Positions 10,677 through 21,700 are shown, counted from the first letter of the stretch. The stretch is 64,000 nucleotides of DNA from Capra hircus (GCF_001704415.2 NC_030820.1:2344501-2408500), one strand, 5' to 3'. Made by a program: numbers and translations. Notes: generated from the sequence alone by a model not told the origin.

Positions 10677-10854
10677 GCTTGGGGCTGGTGCACTGGGATG
10701 ACCCAGAGGGATGGGATGGGGAGAGAGGTGGGAGGGGGCTCAGGATGGGGAACACGTGTACACCCATGGTGGATTCATGTTGATGTATGGCAAAACCAAT
10801 ACAATATTGTAAAGTAATTAGCCTCCAATTAGGACAAATCAATTTATATTAAAA
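10677..10854 (+). mobile_element. Young L1 3' end, 5'-truncated, with TSD
   Basis: Ruminant L1 3' UTR: gcttggggctggtgcactgg, then ttcatgttgatgtatggcaa, then a short A tail. It is flanked by aaaagtgcagaaat at 10663-10676 and 10855-10868, identical over 14 bp. Only 178 bp inserted. Confidence 0.95.
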
Positions 10855-10958
10855 AAAAGTGCAGAAATACTAAAACTTTAGTGAAGGTTAATCACCTGTT
10901 CTGCCAGTGAAAGTCTGCATTCTAATCAACCTAATAGACACTGCTGTGGGTGTTTCTT

Positions 10959-11278
10959 TTTTTTTTTTTAATTGATTTGTAAATTTTTGTGACTTGTTTT
11001 CCTTTTTAAATTTATTTATGTATTTCCTTATTGCTTGGCTGTGTTGAGTCGTGGGTGTAGCACGCAGGATCTTTGCTGCGTCACGCAGAATCTTTTGTTG
11101 CAGCACACAGATGAGCTGTAGCATGTGGGGTCAGCACATGTGGGCTTTGGTAACTGTGGGACATGGGAGCTTAGTTGCTCCCCAACACATGGGAGCTTAA
11201 TTCCCCTACCAGGGATTGAATCTGCACCCCCGTACTGCAAGGCAGATTCTTAACTGCTGGACCCCCAGGAAAGCCCCC
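10959..11278 (-). mobile_element. CHR-2-type SINE (antisense)
   Basis: Poly-T start, the CHR-2 body with repeated gcagcacacagatgagctgt-type phrases, and the tRNA-like head (accagggattgaatctgcac to cccccaggaaagccc). It is flanked by gctgtgggtgtttctt (10943-10958) and gctgtaggtggttttt (11279-11294), matching at 13 of 16 positions. Confidence 0.88.
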
Positions 11279-11294
11279 GCTGTAGGTGGTTTTT

Positions 11295-12425
11295 ATTTTT
11301 TAACATTTAAAAAAAATTTTTATTTTTACTTTATTTTACAATACTGTATTGGTTTTGCCATACATTGACATGAATCCACCACGGGTGTACCTGCGTTCCC
11401 AAACATGAACCCCCCTCCCACAGCCCTCCCCATAACATCCCTCTGGGTCATCCCCGTGCACCAGCCCCAAACATCCTGTATCCTGCATCAGACATAGACT
11501 GGTGATTCATTTCTTACATGATAGTATACATGTTTCAATGCCATTCTCCCAAATCATCCCACCCTCTCCCTCTCCCTCCGAGTCCAAAAGTCCACTCTAC
11601 ACATCTGTGTCTCTTTTGCTGTCTCGCATACAGGGTCATCATTACCACCTTTCTAAATTCCATATATATGTATTAGTATACTGTATTGGTGTTTTTCTTT
11701 CTGGCTTACTTCACTCTGTATAATCGGCTCCAGTTTCATCCATCTCATTAGAACTGATTCAAATGTATTCTTTTTAATGGCTGAGTAATACTCCATTGTG
11801 TATATGTACCACAGCTTTCTTATCCATTCATCTGCTGATGGACATCTAGGTTGTTTCCATGTCCTGGCTATTATCAACAGTGCTGTGATGAACATTGGGG
11901 TACATGTGTCTCTTTCAATTCTGGTTTCCTCGGTGTGTATGCCCAGCAGGGGATTGCTGGGTCATATGGCAGTTCTATTTGCAATTTTTTAAGGAATCTC
12001 CACACTGTTCTCCATAGTGGCTGTACTAGTGTGCATTCCCACCAACAGTGTAGGAGGGTTCTCTTTTCTCCACACCCTCTCCAGCATTTATTGCTTGCAG
12101 ACTTTTGGATTGCAGCCATTCTGACTGGTGTGAAATGGTACCTCATTGTGGTTTTGATTTGCATTTCTCTAATAATGAGTGATGTTGAGCATCTTTTCAT
12201 GTGTTTGTTAGCCATCCGTATGTCTTCTTTGGAGAAATGTCTATTTAGTTCTTCGGCCCATTTTTTGATTGGGTCGTTTATTTTTCTGGAATTGAGCTGC
12301 ATAAGTTGCTTGTATATTTTTGAGATTAGTTGTTTGTCAGTTGTTTCATTTGCTATTATTTTCTCCCATTCCGAAGGCTGTCTTTTCATCTTGAAGTGAT
12401 GTTTTTGATGAGAAGTTTTGGCATA
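11295..12425 (-). mobile_element. L1, 5'-truncated, ORF2 C-terminus and 3' UTR
   Basis: The minus-strand 3' UTR (11300-11650) is followed upstream by the end of ORF2. Open stretches at 11653-11895 (IYTMEYYSAIKKN, KLEPIIQSEVSQKEKHQY motifs) and 11874-12443 (KRQPSEWEKIIANE, NRHFSKEDIRMANKHMKRCS) are in different frames. The frame is broken near 11880. The reverse-transcriptase core is missing. The 5' junction near 12391-12425 is not sharp, and no TSD was found. Confidence 0.92.
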
Positions 12426-12779
12426 TAGGCAATCTGCCCCCAAAGTTTCATTTATAATTAACTTTTTCTTTTAAAAAAATTAATGATTGCTGCAAGACAC
12501 ACATTACTTCTTCTGTAAGAGGTTTGTGCTTTTCTTAAATATCTTTTGATAAGCTCAGAGTCAGAAGGACTTCCTAAATCTTAACTATTCATATCCATTT
12601 AATTAACATGCCCTGAAAATCTGCAGGATTGCATATCAAATCAATATTGCCGGCACAGTATAAAATTGAATCTGACCTTTATATGAATAAATTTATTTTG
12701 CAATAGAACAATTTCTTGATCTGAGACCTGTGTCCTTCATGGACAGGAATTTAACCAACGGCCTGACTGTGGCTCACAA
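12426..12779. other. Unique intronic sequence
   Basis: AT-rich; nothing recognised. Confidence 0.4.
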
Positions 12780-13200
12780 AGTTCCCACCATCCAGTGTCT
12801 GAATGGACTACCTCATCCCTTCCCTGCCCACTTTTTTCCAGCTCCCCTGGCCCCAGGCTAATTCCCCATGCCTGTTCCCACCCCCAGGGTCTTTGCACAT
12901 GTTCTTCCTTCCTCCTCTGAATTTCTCCCCCTCCTAGGTCTTCTTCTTGGTTCCCTTATCACCTTCTTGAAGACTCTCCTCAAGGGCTCTGCATGGCTTC
13001 ACCCTCAGATACTTTATATTATGATGATACTTTCTTTTCTTCATCATATTTATTGCTACATAGGTGTGCTGTTTGTTTATTTAGATCATTGTCATCTTTC
13101 TGTGAGATTACAGCTCCTGAGGACAGGGACCTAGCACTTATGGACATCCCACTCACCTAGAGTGAGGCTCCAGTAAATACCTGTCGAATGAATGGGTGAA
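12780..13200 (+). mobile_element. L2 LINE 3' end
   Basis: Typical L2 phrases: cagggtctttgcacatgttc, ttatcaccttcttgaagact, and the terminal ctccagtaaatacctgtcga plus atgaatgggtg. The plus-strand frame at 12868-13134 is remnant L2 sequence, not a gene. Ancient and diverged. Confidence 0.78.
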
Positions 13201-13874
13201 ATTAATGTAAAATTTTCTGCATCCTGGGGGTTTCAAAGATACAGATCTCAGAATTGACTCTGAGGTAACAAACAAGTTTTGACTGGGTAAATAGGAGGAC
13301 ATAAACTCTGAGGCAAATTCTTTATCACCAGGGAAGTCCCGAGATGGTATCTTTCAGATTTGGTAGGACTTTGTAACCCTAAGAAGGTTTAAAAATAAGT
13401 ACTGTAGCATGAGCCAAGAAATTATAAAATATCTATTGAAATAATGAAGAAAGGAAGGAAAACCAAATTAATATTTTTGTAATAACCAAAGTATTAATAT
13501 TCTAGTAAGAGGTTAAGTGTTGGTGAAACAACATATTTTATAGCCATTATGACAATTATGATATTTGATGTGTCTTTACTGTTTTTCTTTGAATACATTT
13601 ACTTTCCTATGTTAATGTTTGAACCAGCAAAGAAAACTTAAAATATTTCACTTGTGATGTTCTTGAAATATTTGGGAGCGTGTGACTACTTAATACTTAA
13701 ATGCATAGTTTGATTAATGTTACTAATTTAATATTAAGTACTGGTATTTTTCAAAAATATTACTTAATAGATCCATAATTTTATCACATTGTTAAACTAA
13801 GTACAAATAGCAGAAGGTATTCTCCATACACCAAAGCTCCTTAGACAGTTGGGATCTGGCCATTGAAGCATTGC
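13201..13874. other. Unique AT-rich sequence
   Basis: No gene. A short caccagggaagtccc at 13328-13342 is a stub of a tRNA-SINE end; the rest shows nothing recognisable. Confidence 0.45.
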
Positions 13875-13992
13875 AAGGGAAATACTAGCACCCTCATTTT
13901 ACAGACAAGGAAACTCCTGTCTAGAGCAGCAGGCAGATGACTTATCTAAAGCCACCCAGTTTGTAGTTGGCTGATCTTGGACTTACACACCA
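13875..13992 (-). mobile_element. MIR SINE fragment
   Basis: Reverse MIR core: ctcattttacagacaaggaa, then taaagccacccagtttgtag. Good core match. Confidence 0.8.
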
Positions 13993-14044
13993 TGTGCTCA
14001 CTCCTGGGATCTCCTCTTCCTATTTCTAAATGCTTTTAAAATAA

Positions 14045-14098
14045 ATTTATATTAAAATAAATAAATAAATAAAAAGTACCCCCCCCAAAAAAATAAAA
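14045..14098. repeat. (ATAA)n tract and short poly-C
   Basis: About six ATAA units followed by a run of eight C and then A-rich sequence. Likely length-polymorphic. Confidence 0.75.
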
Positions 14099-14102
14099 TG
14101 GC

Positions 14103-14156
14103 CATTCTTTTTATTTTTTTATTGGAGTATAGTTGATTTACAATGTTGTGATATAA
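14103..14156 (-). mobile_element. L1 3'-end stub
   Basis: tttttattggagtatagttg and atttacaatgttgtg are the reverse of an old artiodactyl L1 terminus. Only about 50 bp. Confidence 0.7.
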
Positions 14157-14260
14157 AGGCTTTTGTAACATTATTCTCTATGTGTGTATTAACATTTTAA
14201 AATGATTTCTAGGCTATTAAAAAGGGTGATCATTAAGTTCAAGCTTCAGTCCACCTAAAA

Positions 14261-14443
14261 GAGTGGTTCTTAAAGTGTGTCCTCCACCCATCAGTGGCAT
14301 CAGCAGCATCTGGGAGTTTGCTAGACAGGCAAACCATCCACCCAGAACGAGTGAATCAGAATCTCCAGGGCGGGGCCAGGAATATTGGATTTAATAAAAC
14401 CCTCAGGAGACTCAGCTGAAAGTCCAAGTTTGAGAACCACTAG
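14261..14443. mobile_element. MER5A (hAT-Charlie MITE)
   Basis: Starts gagtggttcttaaagtg and ends tttgagaaccactag, imperfect terminal inverted repeats of the MER5 type. The interior has gaatcagaatctccaggg. Non-autonomous, ancient. Confidence 0.85.
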
Positions 14444-14487
14444 GCAAGAACAAACATGACCATTTAGCCAGCCCTTTATATGAAAGT

Positions 14488-14715
14488 GTTAGCTGCTCAG
14501 TCATGCCTGACTCTTAGCGACCGCATGGACTATACCCCACCAGGCTCCTCTGCCCATGGAATACTCCAGGCAAGAATAATGGAGTAGGTTGCCATTCCCT
14601 TCTCCAGGGGCTCTTCCTGACCTACAGATTGAACCCAGGTCTCCTGAATTGCAGGCAGATTCTTTATCATCTGAGCCAGGAGCAAGGCACATTCCTAACC
14701 ACTAGACCATGAAGA
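14488..14715 (-). mobile_element. Bov-tA SINE with long TSD
   Basis: Bov-A plus tRNA-like part, followed by an extra piece (cctaaccactagaccatgaa) that looks like a second tRNA-head end. The TSD is 16 bp with one mismatch: ccctttatatgaaagt at 14472-14487 and ccctttatataaaagt at 14716-14731. Confidence 0.93.
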
Positions 14716-15031
14716 CCCTTTATATAAAAGTATCTAATTCAGCAGGAATTTTGGTAATGACATGCTTATGACATTCTTGCAGACAAAATAATGTCACATA
14801 AAAAGGGAGTTTCTCAAAGTTATTTTCCAAAAGTTTTATGTTTTACAGGGTGCTCCCCACCCCACCCTCACCTTGCTGACATGCCTTTGGCTTGGGTACC
14901 TGAAGTTTAACTTTTGACACAATTCTAAGCTAACCTTTGGCTCTTGGTTTCTGAGATTTGGAAATGTTGGCTGGTGTAAACTTGCACTGCTACATTATGT
15001 GGACAAATTCCTTTGCAATGATCTAAATCAA

Positions 15032-15218
15032 GGTTCTCAAAGCTGGTCCCCACACCAGCAGCATCAGTGTTACCTGGAATCTTTTCAGAATTGCAAATTC
15101 TCAGGCTCCATCCTAGCCCTGCTCAATCAGAAACTCTGGGGATAGGCCTGGCAATCTGTGCTTATCAAGCCCTCCAGGTGATTCTGTTGGACTATAGCTT
15201 GAGAAATACTGATCTGCA
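15032..15218. mobile_element. MER5A (hAT-Charlie MITE)
   Basis: aaggttctcaaagctggtcc at one end and agcttgagaaatactg at the other; the interior has aatcagaaactctggggata. Second copy of this family within 800 bp. Confidence 0.85.
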
Positions 15219-15966
15219 AGAATCTATGTAGAAGAGTATATCCTAGTGATTTTGACATGTGATTTAAATAAGGTTTGGACTGAAGCAGCTGACACAACCA
15301 ATCAGAGAAGACAGTGTTGGTTGTAATGGTGAACTTACATTCAAAACCAGCCAGCCTAAAGTTTACAATTCTGAAGAAATAGTACTTTGCCACAACCTAA
15401 GGAACTGTATACCTCTTCCACTACTGCTTTTATATCACAATCTCTTTTCTCATTTTCCTTTGTCTATTTTAAAGGACAATTTGACTCCAAATTAGAATTG
15501 TCAGTTCTACTTAAAAAAAAAAAAAAAAAAGAAAAACCACTTTGCCAAAATGGGCTTTAAACATGTACAACTTTACCCATTCATTACTTTCTATCAATTC
15601 ATTCATGGCTTCTTATTCCAAAGAATGTTCTGACTTCTGCAATATATTCTGCATAGTTTATATCTGGTCCTTCTCAGGTCATTTGCAAGATTTCACCAGA
15701 GGAGTCTTGTCTAAAGAAATCATTCAAACTTCGTGGTGCACTCTTGCCCCTTGAACCTATTATTTTCCTAATTTGAGGAGCTGGTACAGTCAGCAGATTC
15801 ACTATGATACAAAAGTGCTGACAGCACCAGCTGCATTCATAGGGTCTGAAGAAGGAGAAGCTTCATCTAAAGGGGTTTGGTGAGAGTACGAAGGATGGAT
15901 TTCTTGGGTGTCTTTCAGTTAGGAAGCATTTAATTAACTGGTCTTTCTGGGGAAAATTCAACCTAG
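15219..15966. other. Unique sequence with an A-run
   Basis: No gene seen. A run of about 18 A lies at 15513-15530. Nothing else recognised. Confidence 0.45.
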
Positions 15967-17217
15967 ACTTCCAGATGTTCAAGCTGGTTTTAGAAAAGGC
16001 AGAGGAACCATACATCAAATTGCCAGCATCCACTGAATCATCGAAAAAGCAAGAGCATTCCAGAAAAACATCTATTTCTGCTTTATTTACTATGCCAAAG
16101 CCTTTGATTGTGTGGTTCACAATAAACTGTGGAAACTTCTGAAGGAGATGGGAATATCAGACCACCTGACCGGCCTCTTGAGAAACCTGTATGCAGGTAA
16201 GGAAGCAACAGTTAGAACTAGACATGGAACAACAGACTGGTTCCAAATAGGAAAAGGAGTACATCAAGGCTGTATATTGTCACCCTGCTTATTTAACTTA
16301 TATGCAGAGTACATCATGAGAAACGCTGGACTGGAAGAAGCACAAGCTGGAATCAAGATTGCCAGGAGAAATATCAATAAGCTCATATATGCAGATGACA
16401 CCACCCTTATGGCAGAAAGTGAAGAGGAGCTAAAGAGCCTCTTGATGAAAGTGAAAGAGGAGAGCGAAAAAGTTGGCTTAAAGCTCAACATTCAGAAAAC
16501 GAAGATCATGGCATCCAGTCCCATCTCTCCATGGGAAATAGATGGAGAAACAGTGGAAACAGTGTCAGACTTTATTTTTTGGGGCTCCAAAATCACTGCA
16601 GATGGTGGTTGCAGCCATGAAATTAAAAGATGCTTACTCCTGGGAAGAAAAGTTATGACCAACCTAGGTAGCACATTTAAAAGTGGAGATATTACTTTGC
16701 CGACTAAGTTCCGTCTAGTCAAGGCTATGGTTTTTCCAGTAGTCAGGTATGGATATGAGAGTTGGACTGTGAAGAAGGCTGAGCGCTGAAGAATTGATGC
16801 TTTTGAACTGTGGTGTTGGAGAAGACTCTTGAGAGTCCCTTGGACTGCAAGGAGATCCATCCAGTCCATTCTGAAGGAGATCAACCCTGGGATTCCTTTG
16901 GAAGGAATGATGCTAAAGCTGAAACTCTTTTGTCCGCCTCATGTGAAGAGTTGACTCATTGGAAAAGACTTTGATGTTGGGAGGGATTGGGGGCAGGAGA
17001 AGAAGGGAACGACCAAGGATGAGATGGCTGGATGGGATCACTGACTCGATGGACATGAGTCTGAGTGAACTCCGGGAGTTGGTGATGGACAGGGAGGCCT
17101 GGCGTGCTGTGATTCACGGGGTCGCAAATAATCACGACTGAGCGACTGAACTGAAGTGAACTGAACTGAACTGAACTGATGGACAGGGAGGCCTGGCGTG
17201 CTGCGGTTCATGGGGTC
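15967..17217 (+). mobile_element. BovB LINE, 5'-truncated
   Basis: Starts within the reverse-transcriptase region (gacttccagatgttcaagct) and runs to the 3' tail. An open stretch at 16112-16789 (225 codons) keeps GVHQGCILSPCLFNLY and the YADD box near its residue 93, then ends at a stop after KKAER. Frame is lost before motif A and again in the 3' third. After the (CTGAA)n run, a 40-bp piece of the last coding stretch is repeated at 17178-17217. No TSD was recognised. Confidence 0.95.
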
Positions 17218-18042
17218 ATTGTTTGTATTTATTTATTTTTTTCACAGACATTACTGTGCCTGAAATGTGCAGAAATCCAGAACTGGATTCACACTTGAGA
17301 TGTATTTTCCAGTCATTTCTCTGTTAGCATTTAAATGTCTATAACAAACATTCCCCCATATAGACTGGATTCTCACACATTTGGCATCAAAGTTGGGAAG
17401 CCCATTACGTGAGTAAGAGAAACATGGGGCTCAATTAGGTAACTTTGCTCCAATTCTCAGTGGGGCTGATAAATTCTGTTGAAGAAAGGTAGCCAGCTCA
17501 CCCAGGAGATGGAAGAAATGAGCTAGAAGATTCTCTTACGCCGAACAGCCACTGCACAGGATGCATTATCACTGAGATGGGAACTTCCTACTTTACTGCC
17601 AGCCAGGACCTGCTATGACTAGCACAAGTGAAAAGCCATGGTGCAATAGATGTTACTATAATCTCATCCCATAATAAGCACATTCCACACTCCCTGACAA
17701 GAGAGCACATCCTGGCCTTTAGCTAGGATGATACACTAAAACAGCTCCCTTCCAGAATACTCCTCATCAAATGGCAATTTCTTAAAGTTAAGAAAATAGC
17801 CCTTGTTTCATTTGGAGATTCTCCTTTGCCATGATGATCAATAGCAGACAACTTTTGGGGGGCATACTTCATCTTCCTTTTCTGGGTTTTATAAAAACTC
17901 GGAATATTGCAAAAAATAATGAAACGATAAAGCAAATTCTTTCCAATCTCGATTTCTTTTTAGATAAGTTCCAGCCTATTATTTAGTCATTAGTGAGGCA
18001 TTTATCTTTTTTTTCCAGAGAAAATCATCTTCAATAGAAGGA
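17218..18042. other. Unique intronic sequence
   Basis: PAK5 intron; no repeat or gene recognised. Confidence 0.5.
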
Positions 18043-18115
18043 TCAGTTCAGTTCAGTTCAGTTGCTCAGTCGTGTCTGACCCTTTGGACTGCAACACTCC
18101 AGGCCTCCTTGTCCA
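18043..18115 (-). mobile_element. BovB 3'-end stub
   Basis: (TTCAG)n, then ttgctcagtcgtgtctgac and caggcctccttgtcca, about 73 bp of the antisense BovB end with an internal deletion. Confidence 0.85.
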
Positions 18116-19408
18116 GGATACTGCTTAATATTAACAAGTAGAGTTGGTTAACTGGTCAGCTTCTATTAAATGTTGATCAATAACTGTTTAAGACGAGAGG
18201 TTCCTTTTTGTCCCTAAAGATTTATCTTCTTGAATATCCACCTCTTTTTTATATTTCAGCCGGCCTGAAAACTTTCAAAATCTTATCAGAACATAAAATT
18301 TACAAGATGCAAGATTAAAACACTCTGTATCAATCTTTGGGCAGGACAGACCCACATGTTCAGTACTAGAATAAATTGACTAATAAGACATGAATAAATG
18401 ACAGAATCACAATTCCAAGTTACTCAGTGCAAGTGATCTCTTACAAGCATTTCTTGTAATTTATCAGCTAGGTTCCTTCTTTACACCCTTTAAAAATGTT
18501 GTTGTTTTACATATCATTTAAGCCCAGTGTATTCAATATGCATGTTAATACAGAATAAGGTATTTACATAGCTCAGATGCCTACTGATATAAGAAGTGAG
18601 GACAGAATTTGACCTATTGGATAACATGACTATAAGCTTCAGTGATGTTTAATTCCCACAGGAAGCCTTTGGGCAATGTGATGGCCCAGGGAATTCTTAT
18701 CATCCTGATGTACAGAAGGAAACTGCCAAGGCTGAGTTTTTGGTAGTCTCTTGACCTATCTGCAGTGTTTTGAATCTGATTTCCACTTTAATGCAATGAT
18801 CCTGATGAGCAGTCCTTTAAAAAATCAACTAGCTATTTGTTTAAGGTAAGTTATATCTTATTTTAGGAATCTCATAATTCATTTTTACTTGAAATCTCTC
18901 TCTCTTAGACTATGAAGACTATTTATAATTTATAGGTAGGTATACACTTATAAATATATTTTATTGTATATAAAATATATATGCATATGCATGTATGTAT
19001 GTATAATACATAAAAATCATTTAGTATAGTTAAAACCTGTTCTTATTAAACTTTATATAAAAGTTTAGACATTCTGAGGGCAAATGCATAACAACACAAG
19101 GCTGCCTAATATAATATCTACTCAGAGGTTACTGACACAAACACCATTTAAAGTAGAAATAAACATTTCCTATTTTGTGATTGCATTGTATGGATATGAG
19201 TAAAAATGACTCACATCTGAAAGTTGAGGTTGCTTTTCATGTAATGCAATTTACAATAAGTGGTGAACATTGTAATCACTGAAGAATAACTGTGGATAAT
19301 ATGTGGGTATTTAACAACAAATACATGATTTAGGCATTTGAGACCTCACCCTGCATCAAATGAGGTCATGCTTTTCAAGCCAACTTAAAGAGCAAGTCCT
19401 GGCCATAC
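18116..19408. other. PAK5 intron next to the coding exon
   Basis: Intron on the donor side of the PAK5 exon. AT-rich. A possible MIR core is at 18695-18740 (tacagaaggaaactgcca), and simple (TATG)n/(TA)n sequence at 18950-19010. No other element was recognised, so the exon's 3' flank is relatively repeat-poor for about 1.3 kb. Confidence 0.55.
19407..19408 (-). other. PAK5: Splice donor of the PAK5 exon
   Basis: In sense the junction reads ATGAAG then gtatgg: GT donor directly after codon 68, with consensus AAG before it. It agrees with the family's residue 68/69 boundary, where the next known residues begin T-I-V-R-G. Confidence 0.93.
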
Positions 19409-19612
19409 CTTCATGGGCGCCAGCTGGATGGGCGTGATGCAGGAAGGGTCCACCATGGGCTTCGGCCTGTTGGCAGTGTCTGCTAGCAGGCTGTGCCACT
19501 GCTGCGGGAGGCCGGTAAATTTCTGTTCCTGTGGATCAAACCCAGTGTGAACCCTGTGTTCAAAGTTGGATGGGCCCGATATTTCAATCTTTTTCTTTTT
19601 TTTTCCAAACAT
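19409..19612 (-). CDS. PAK5: PAK5 (PAK7) first coding exon, residues 1-68
   Basis: Encodes the N-terminus of p21-activated kinase 5, a group II PAK serine/threonine kinase, brain-enriched and regulated by Cdc42/Rac; such kinases act on the cytoskeleton and survival signalling. Seen here: MFGKKKKK start, then the CRIB motif [14 protein letters not shown] at residues 11-24 with I11, S12, P14, F17, H19, H22 and G24, then [12 protein letters not shown] and a Pro-rich end finishing LAPMK. The 204 nt are exactly 68 codons, phase 0, followed by a GT donor (gtatgg in sense). [10 protein letters not shown] and [17 protein letters not shown] distinguish PAK5 from PAK4 and PAK6. The ATG has A at -3. The frame runs on eight codons (starting V-W-P-G) into the intron and stops. 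The kinase domain is not in the window. Confidence 0.97.
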
Positions 19613-19660
19613 GATGCAAAAACCTGAGAAATGAAAACAGAAAAGGGAGAGGTTGATTAT
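19613..19660 (-). other. PAK5: Splice acceptor, pyrimidine tract and 11-nt 5' UTR
   Basis: In sense: cctctcccttttctgttttc, then atttctcag, then the exon. The AG is at 19625-19624, the exon starts at 19623, and 11 nt of 5' UTR precede the ATG. The earlier 5' UTR exon or exons and promoter must lie at higher coordinates and were not recognised here. Confidence 0.85.
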
Positions 19661-19779
19661 CTTGCCAGCCAGAAGACACAGGAAAATCAGTAATTCACTC
19701 ATCATTTCACTCATCATCAGCTTTTCCACTATTAGCTGCAGACAATGCAAGTTGTACTTTCAGAGTCTGTAGATGAGGC

Positions 19780-20060
19780 TGCTGCTGCTAAGTCACTTCA
19801 GTCGTGTCCGACTCTGTGACCCCATCTGTGACCCCATAGATGGCAGCCCACCAGGCTCCCCCGTCCCTGGGATTCTCAAGGAAAGAACACTGGAATGGGT
19901 TGCCATTTCCTTCTCCAATGCATGAAAGTGAAAAGTGAAAGTGAAATTGCTCAGTCATGTCCGACTCTTAGCAACCCCATGGACTGCAGCCCACCAGGCT
20001 CCTCCGTCCATGGGATTTTCCAGGCAAGAGTACTGGAGTGGGGTGCCATTGCCTTCTCCG
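19780..20060 (-). mobile_element. BOV-A2 SINE near the PAK5 acceptor
   Basis: Full dimer with linker. Perfect 11-bp TSD gtagatgaggc at 19769-19779 and 20061-20071. The first monomer has a tandem 12-bp duplication (tgtgaccccatc-type, about 19815-19838). It lies in the same orientation as PAK5 transcription (SINE sense on the minus strand), 157 bp upstream of the exon. Confidence 0.97.
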
Positions 20061-20074
20061 GTAGATGAGGCAAC

Positions 20075-20634
20075 TTCATTCAAAAATTTTATACTTGCCA
20101 CGTGGAGTTAGGGTTTCCTGACTCGCTGATTTGGTCATGTGGCTCACTTTACTAATGGACTGTGGAGGAAGAAAAAGTCCTTCAGTTCAAGGTGGAAAAG
20201 TTTTAAAATGTTTTTGATGTGGACAATTTTTATTATCTTTACTGGATTTGTTACAATACTGCTTCTGTGTTATGTTTTGTTTTGTTTTCTTGGCCATAAG
20301 GCGGGTGGGATCAAACCTGCACCCCTTGCTCTGGAAGGCAAAGTCTTAGCCACTGGAGCACCAGGGAAGTCTCCGGGGTGGAGGTTTTTGAAGGCATTGT
20401 GTTTCCACTTCCCTCTTACACTTCTGCCACTTGGCACGCCCATCTCTCTAGTGGACGATGCTCCCTCAGCCAAGATTCTGGAAGGAGAGATGCATGAAGC
20501 AGACACAAATCTGACTTCCAGGCTGGAGTCAGACCAACAACTGACTTGTGAGTATGAAATAAATGTTTGTCATGGAGCCATTAAGACCTTGCATTTGTTT
20601 GCTATGTGGCGTTACCAAAGCAAAAGGTGACTAG
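20075..20634 (+). mobile_element. MaLR-type LTR remnant, split by a CHR-1 SINE
   Basis: The end region (acttgtgagtatgaaataaa, then aagaccttgcatttgtttgc) fits the 3' end of a decayed MaLR LTR. The left part is less certain. A 163-codon open frame at 20139-20630 crosses the LTR and the SINE and is not a gene. Confidence 0.4.
20275..20375 (-). mobile_element. CHR-1-type SINE fragment
   Basis: ttcttggccataaggcgggt, then accccttgctctggaaggca and ggagcaccagggaagtctcc: the tRNA-like head in reverse, about 100 bp. Confidence 0.82.
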
Positions 20635-20696
20635 CACACAGGGAGAAGCATCTCGAAGTCTGATGTCCACTTAAAATCTAAAACACGTGTATGGAA

Positions 20697-20825
20697 AAAT
20701 GTGTGTAAACATGAGGAATGGGGTTAATAATTATATTTACCACAAAAATTTTATTAGGATTAAGCAAGTAAAAAAGTGTTAAAAAATGTCTGAAAAGCAC
20801 CTGGCACAAAGTGAGTGCCAAGTGC
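20697..20825 (+). mobile_element. MIR SINE fragment
   Basis: 3' half of MIR: gaatggggttaataattata, aggattaagcaagtaaaaaa, agcacctggcacaaagtgag. Orientation plus. Confidence 0.75.
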
Positions 20826-21001
20826 TACAAGTATGAAACATACCTCTGGACGAATATACCAGAGGTTGACTGGTATTGCCTGCAGAGAAGGGAGCCAGGA
20901 GGAAGCAGGGAACAATATCTACTTTATATTGGATATTTAGAATTTTATACAACGTATTTCACTTGTTTGAAACAATGCAGTTTACCTATTTAAAACCTCC
21001 T

Positions 21002-21212
21002 ATGGTTTCCCTGGTGGCTCAGTGACAACCTGTCTGCCAATACAGGTGACACAGGTTCTATCCCTGGGTTGGGAAGATCCCTGAAGAAGGAAAGGGCAGC
21101 CCACTCCAGTGTTCTTGCCTGGGAAATCCCATGGACAGCACAGCCTGGTGGGCTACAGGCCATGAATTTCCAAAAGAGTTGGACATGACTTTGCCACTAA
21201 ACAACAACAAAT
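21002..21212 (+). mobile_element. Bov-tA SINE (sense)
   Basis: tRNA-like head tttccctggtggctcagtg, then the Bov-A part through agagttggacatgactttgc and an AACAACAAA tail. The element is moderately diverged and no clear TSD is seen. Confidence 0.9.
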
Positions 21213-21574
21213 GACAAAGATACATGTAGAAAATATGTAAAATAGTCACGTTATGCTTTACATTTATTGAACACACGTAAGGTACCCTGGGCTTGAATGC
21301 CACTTAGTATTCACTGTGATTGCAGGTGACTGCTTTTCCCTCTCTGGATTTATTGTGAACAGGACAACCACAATCATTTGGGGAATCCCAAGGACCCTGT
21401 TGCACCTTTTACAAAACATGGTGCATTGGCTTCAATGTTACTTTGTGGGGGAAACCTTGTCCCAGCCCTCAGACTTGAGTAGGTGGGTTATACATACATT
21501 GCTAGTCATGTACATATTTTTCTCCACGCTTATTCACTTGCTGTCAGTTAAACAGTGGCATGCTTATTATCTGT

Positions 21575-21700
21575 CTTCCCTTCTAGAATATAAGATCCAT
21601 AAGAGCAGGCATGCTGTCCACTTGTTCATTACTGTTGGCCAATGTCTGGCACATGGTAGGGGTCAAGAAATATTTCCTGAGAGACTAACATCACCCAGAA
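21575..21700 (+). mobile_element. L2 LINE 3' terminus
   Basis: agaatataagatccataaga, then aatgtctggcacatggtagg and aagaaatatttcctgaga: the standard L2 end. Confidence 0.72.

Noticed and set aside
11851..12399. 182-codon plus-strand frame
   Set aside because: Antisense of L1 ORF2.
1..19400. Further PAK5 coding exons downstream of the recognised exon
   Set aside because: I looked for the continuation after residue 68 (beginning T-I-V-R-G) on the minus strand and did not recognise it; the intron probably extends beyond the window.
20139..20630. 163-codon plus-strand open frame with a hydrophobic stretch resembling a membrane segment
   Set aside because: It runs through an LTR remnant and a reverse CHR-1 SINE; no start context, splice structure or family resemblance.
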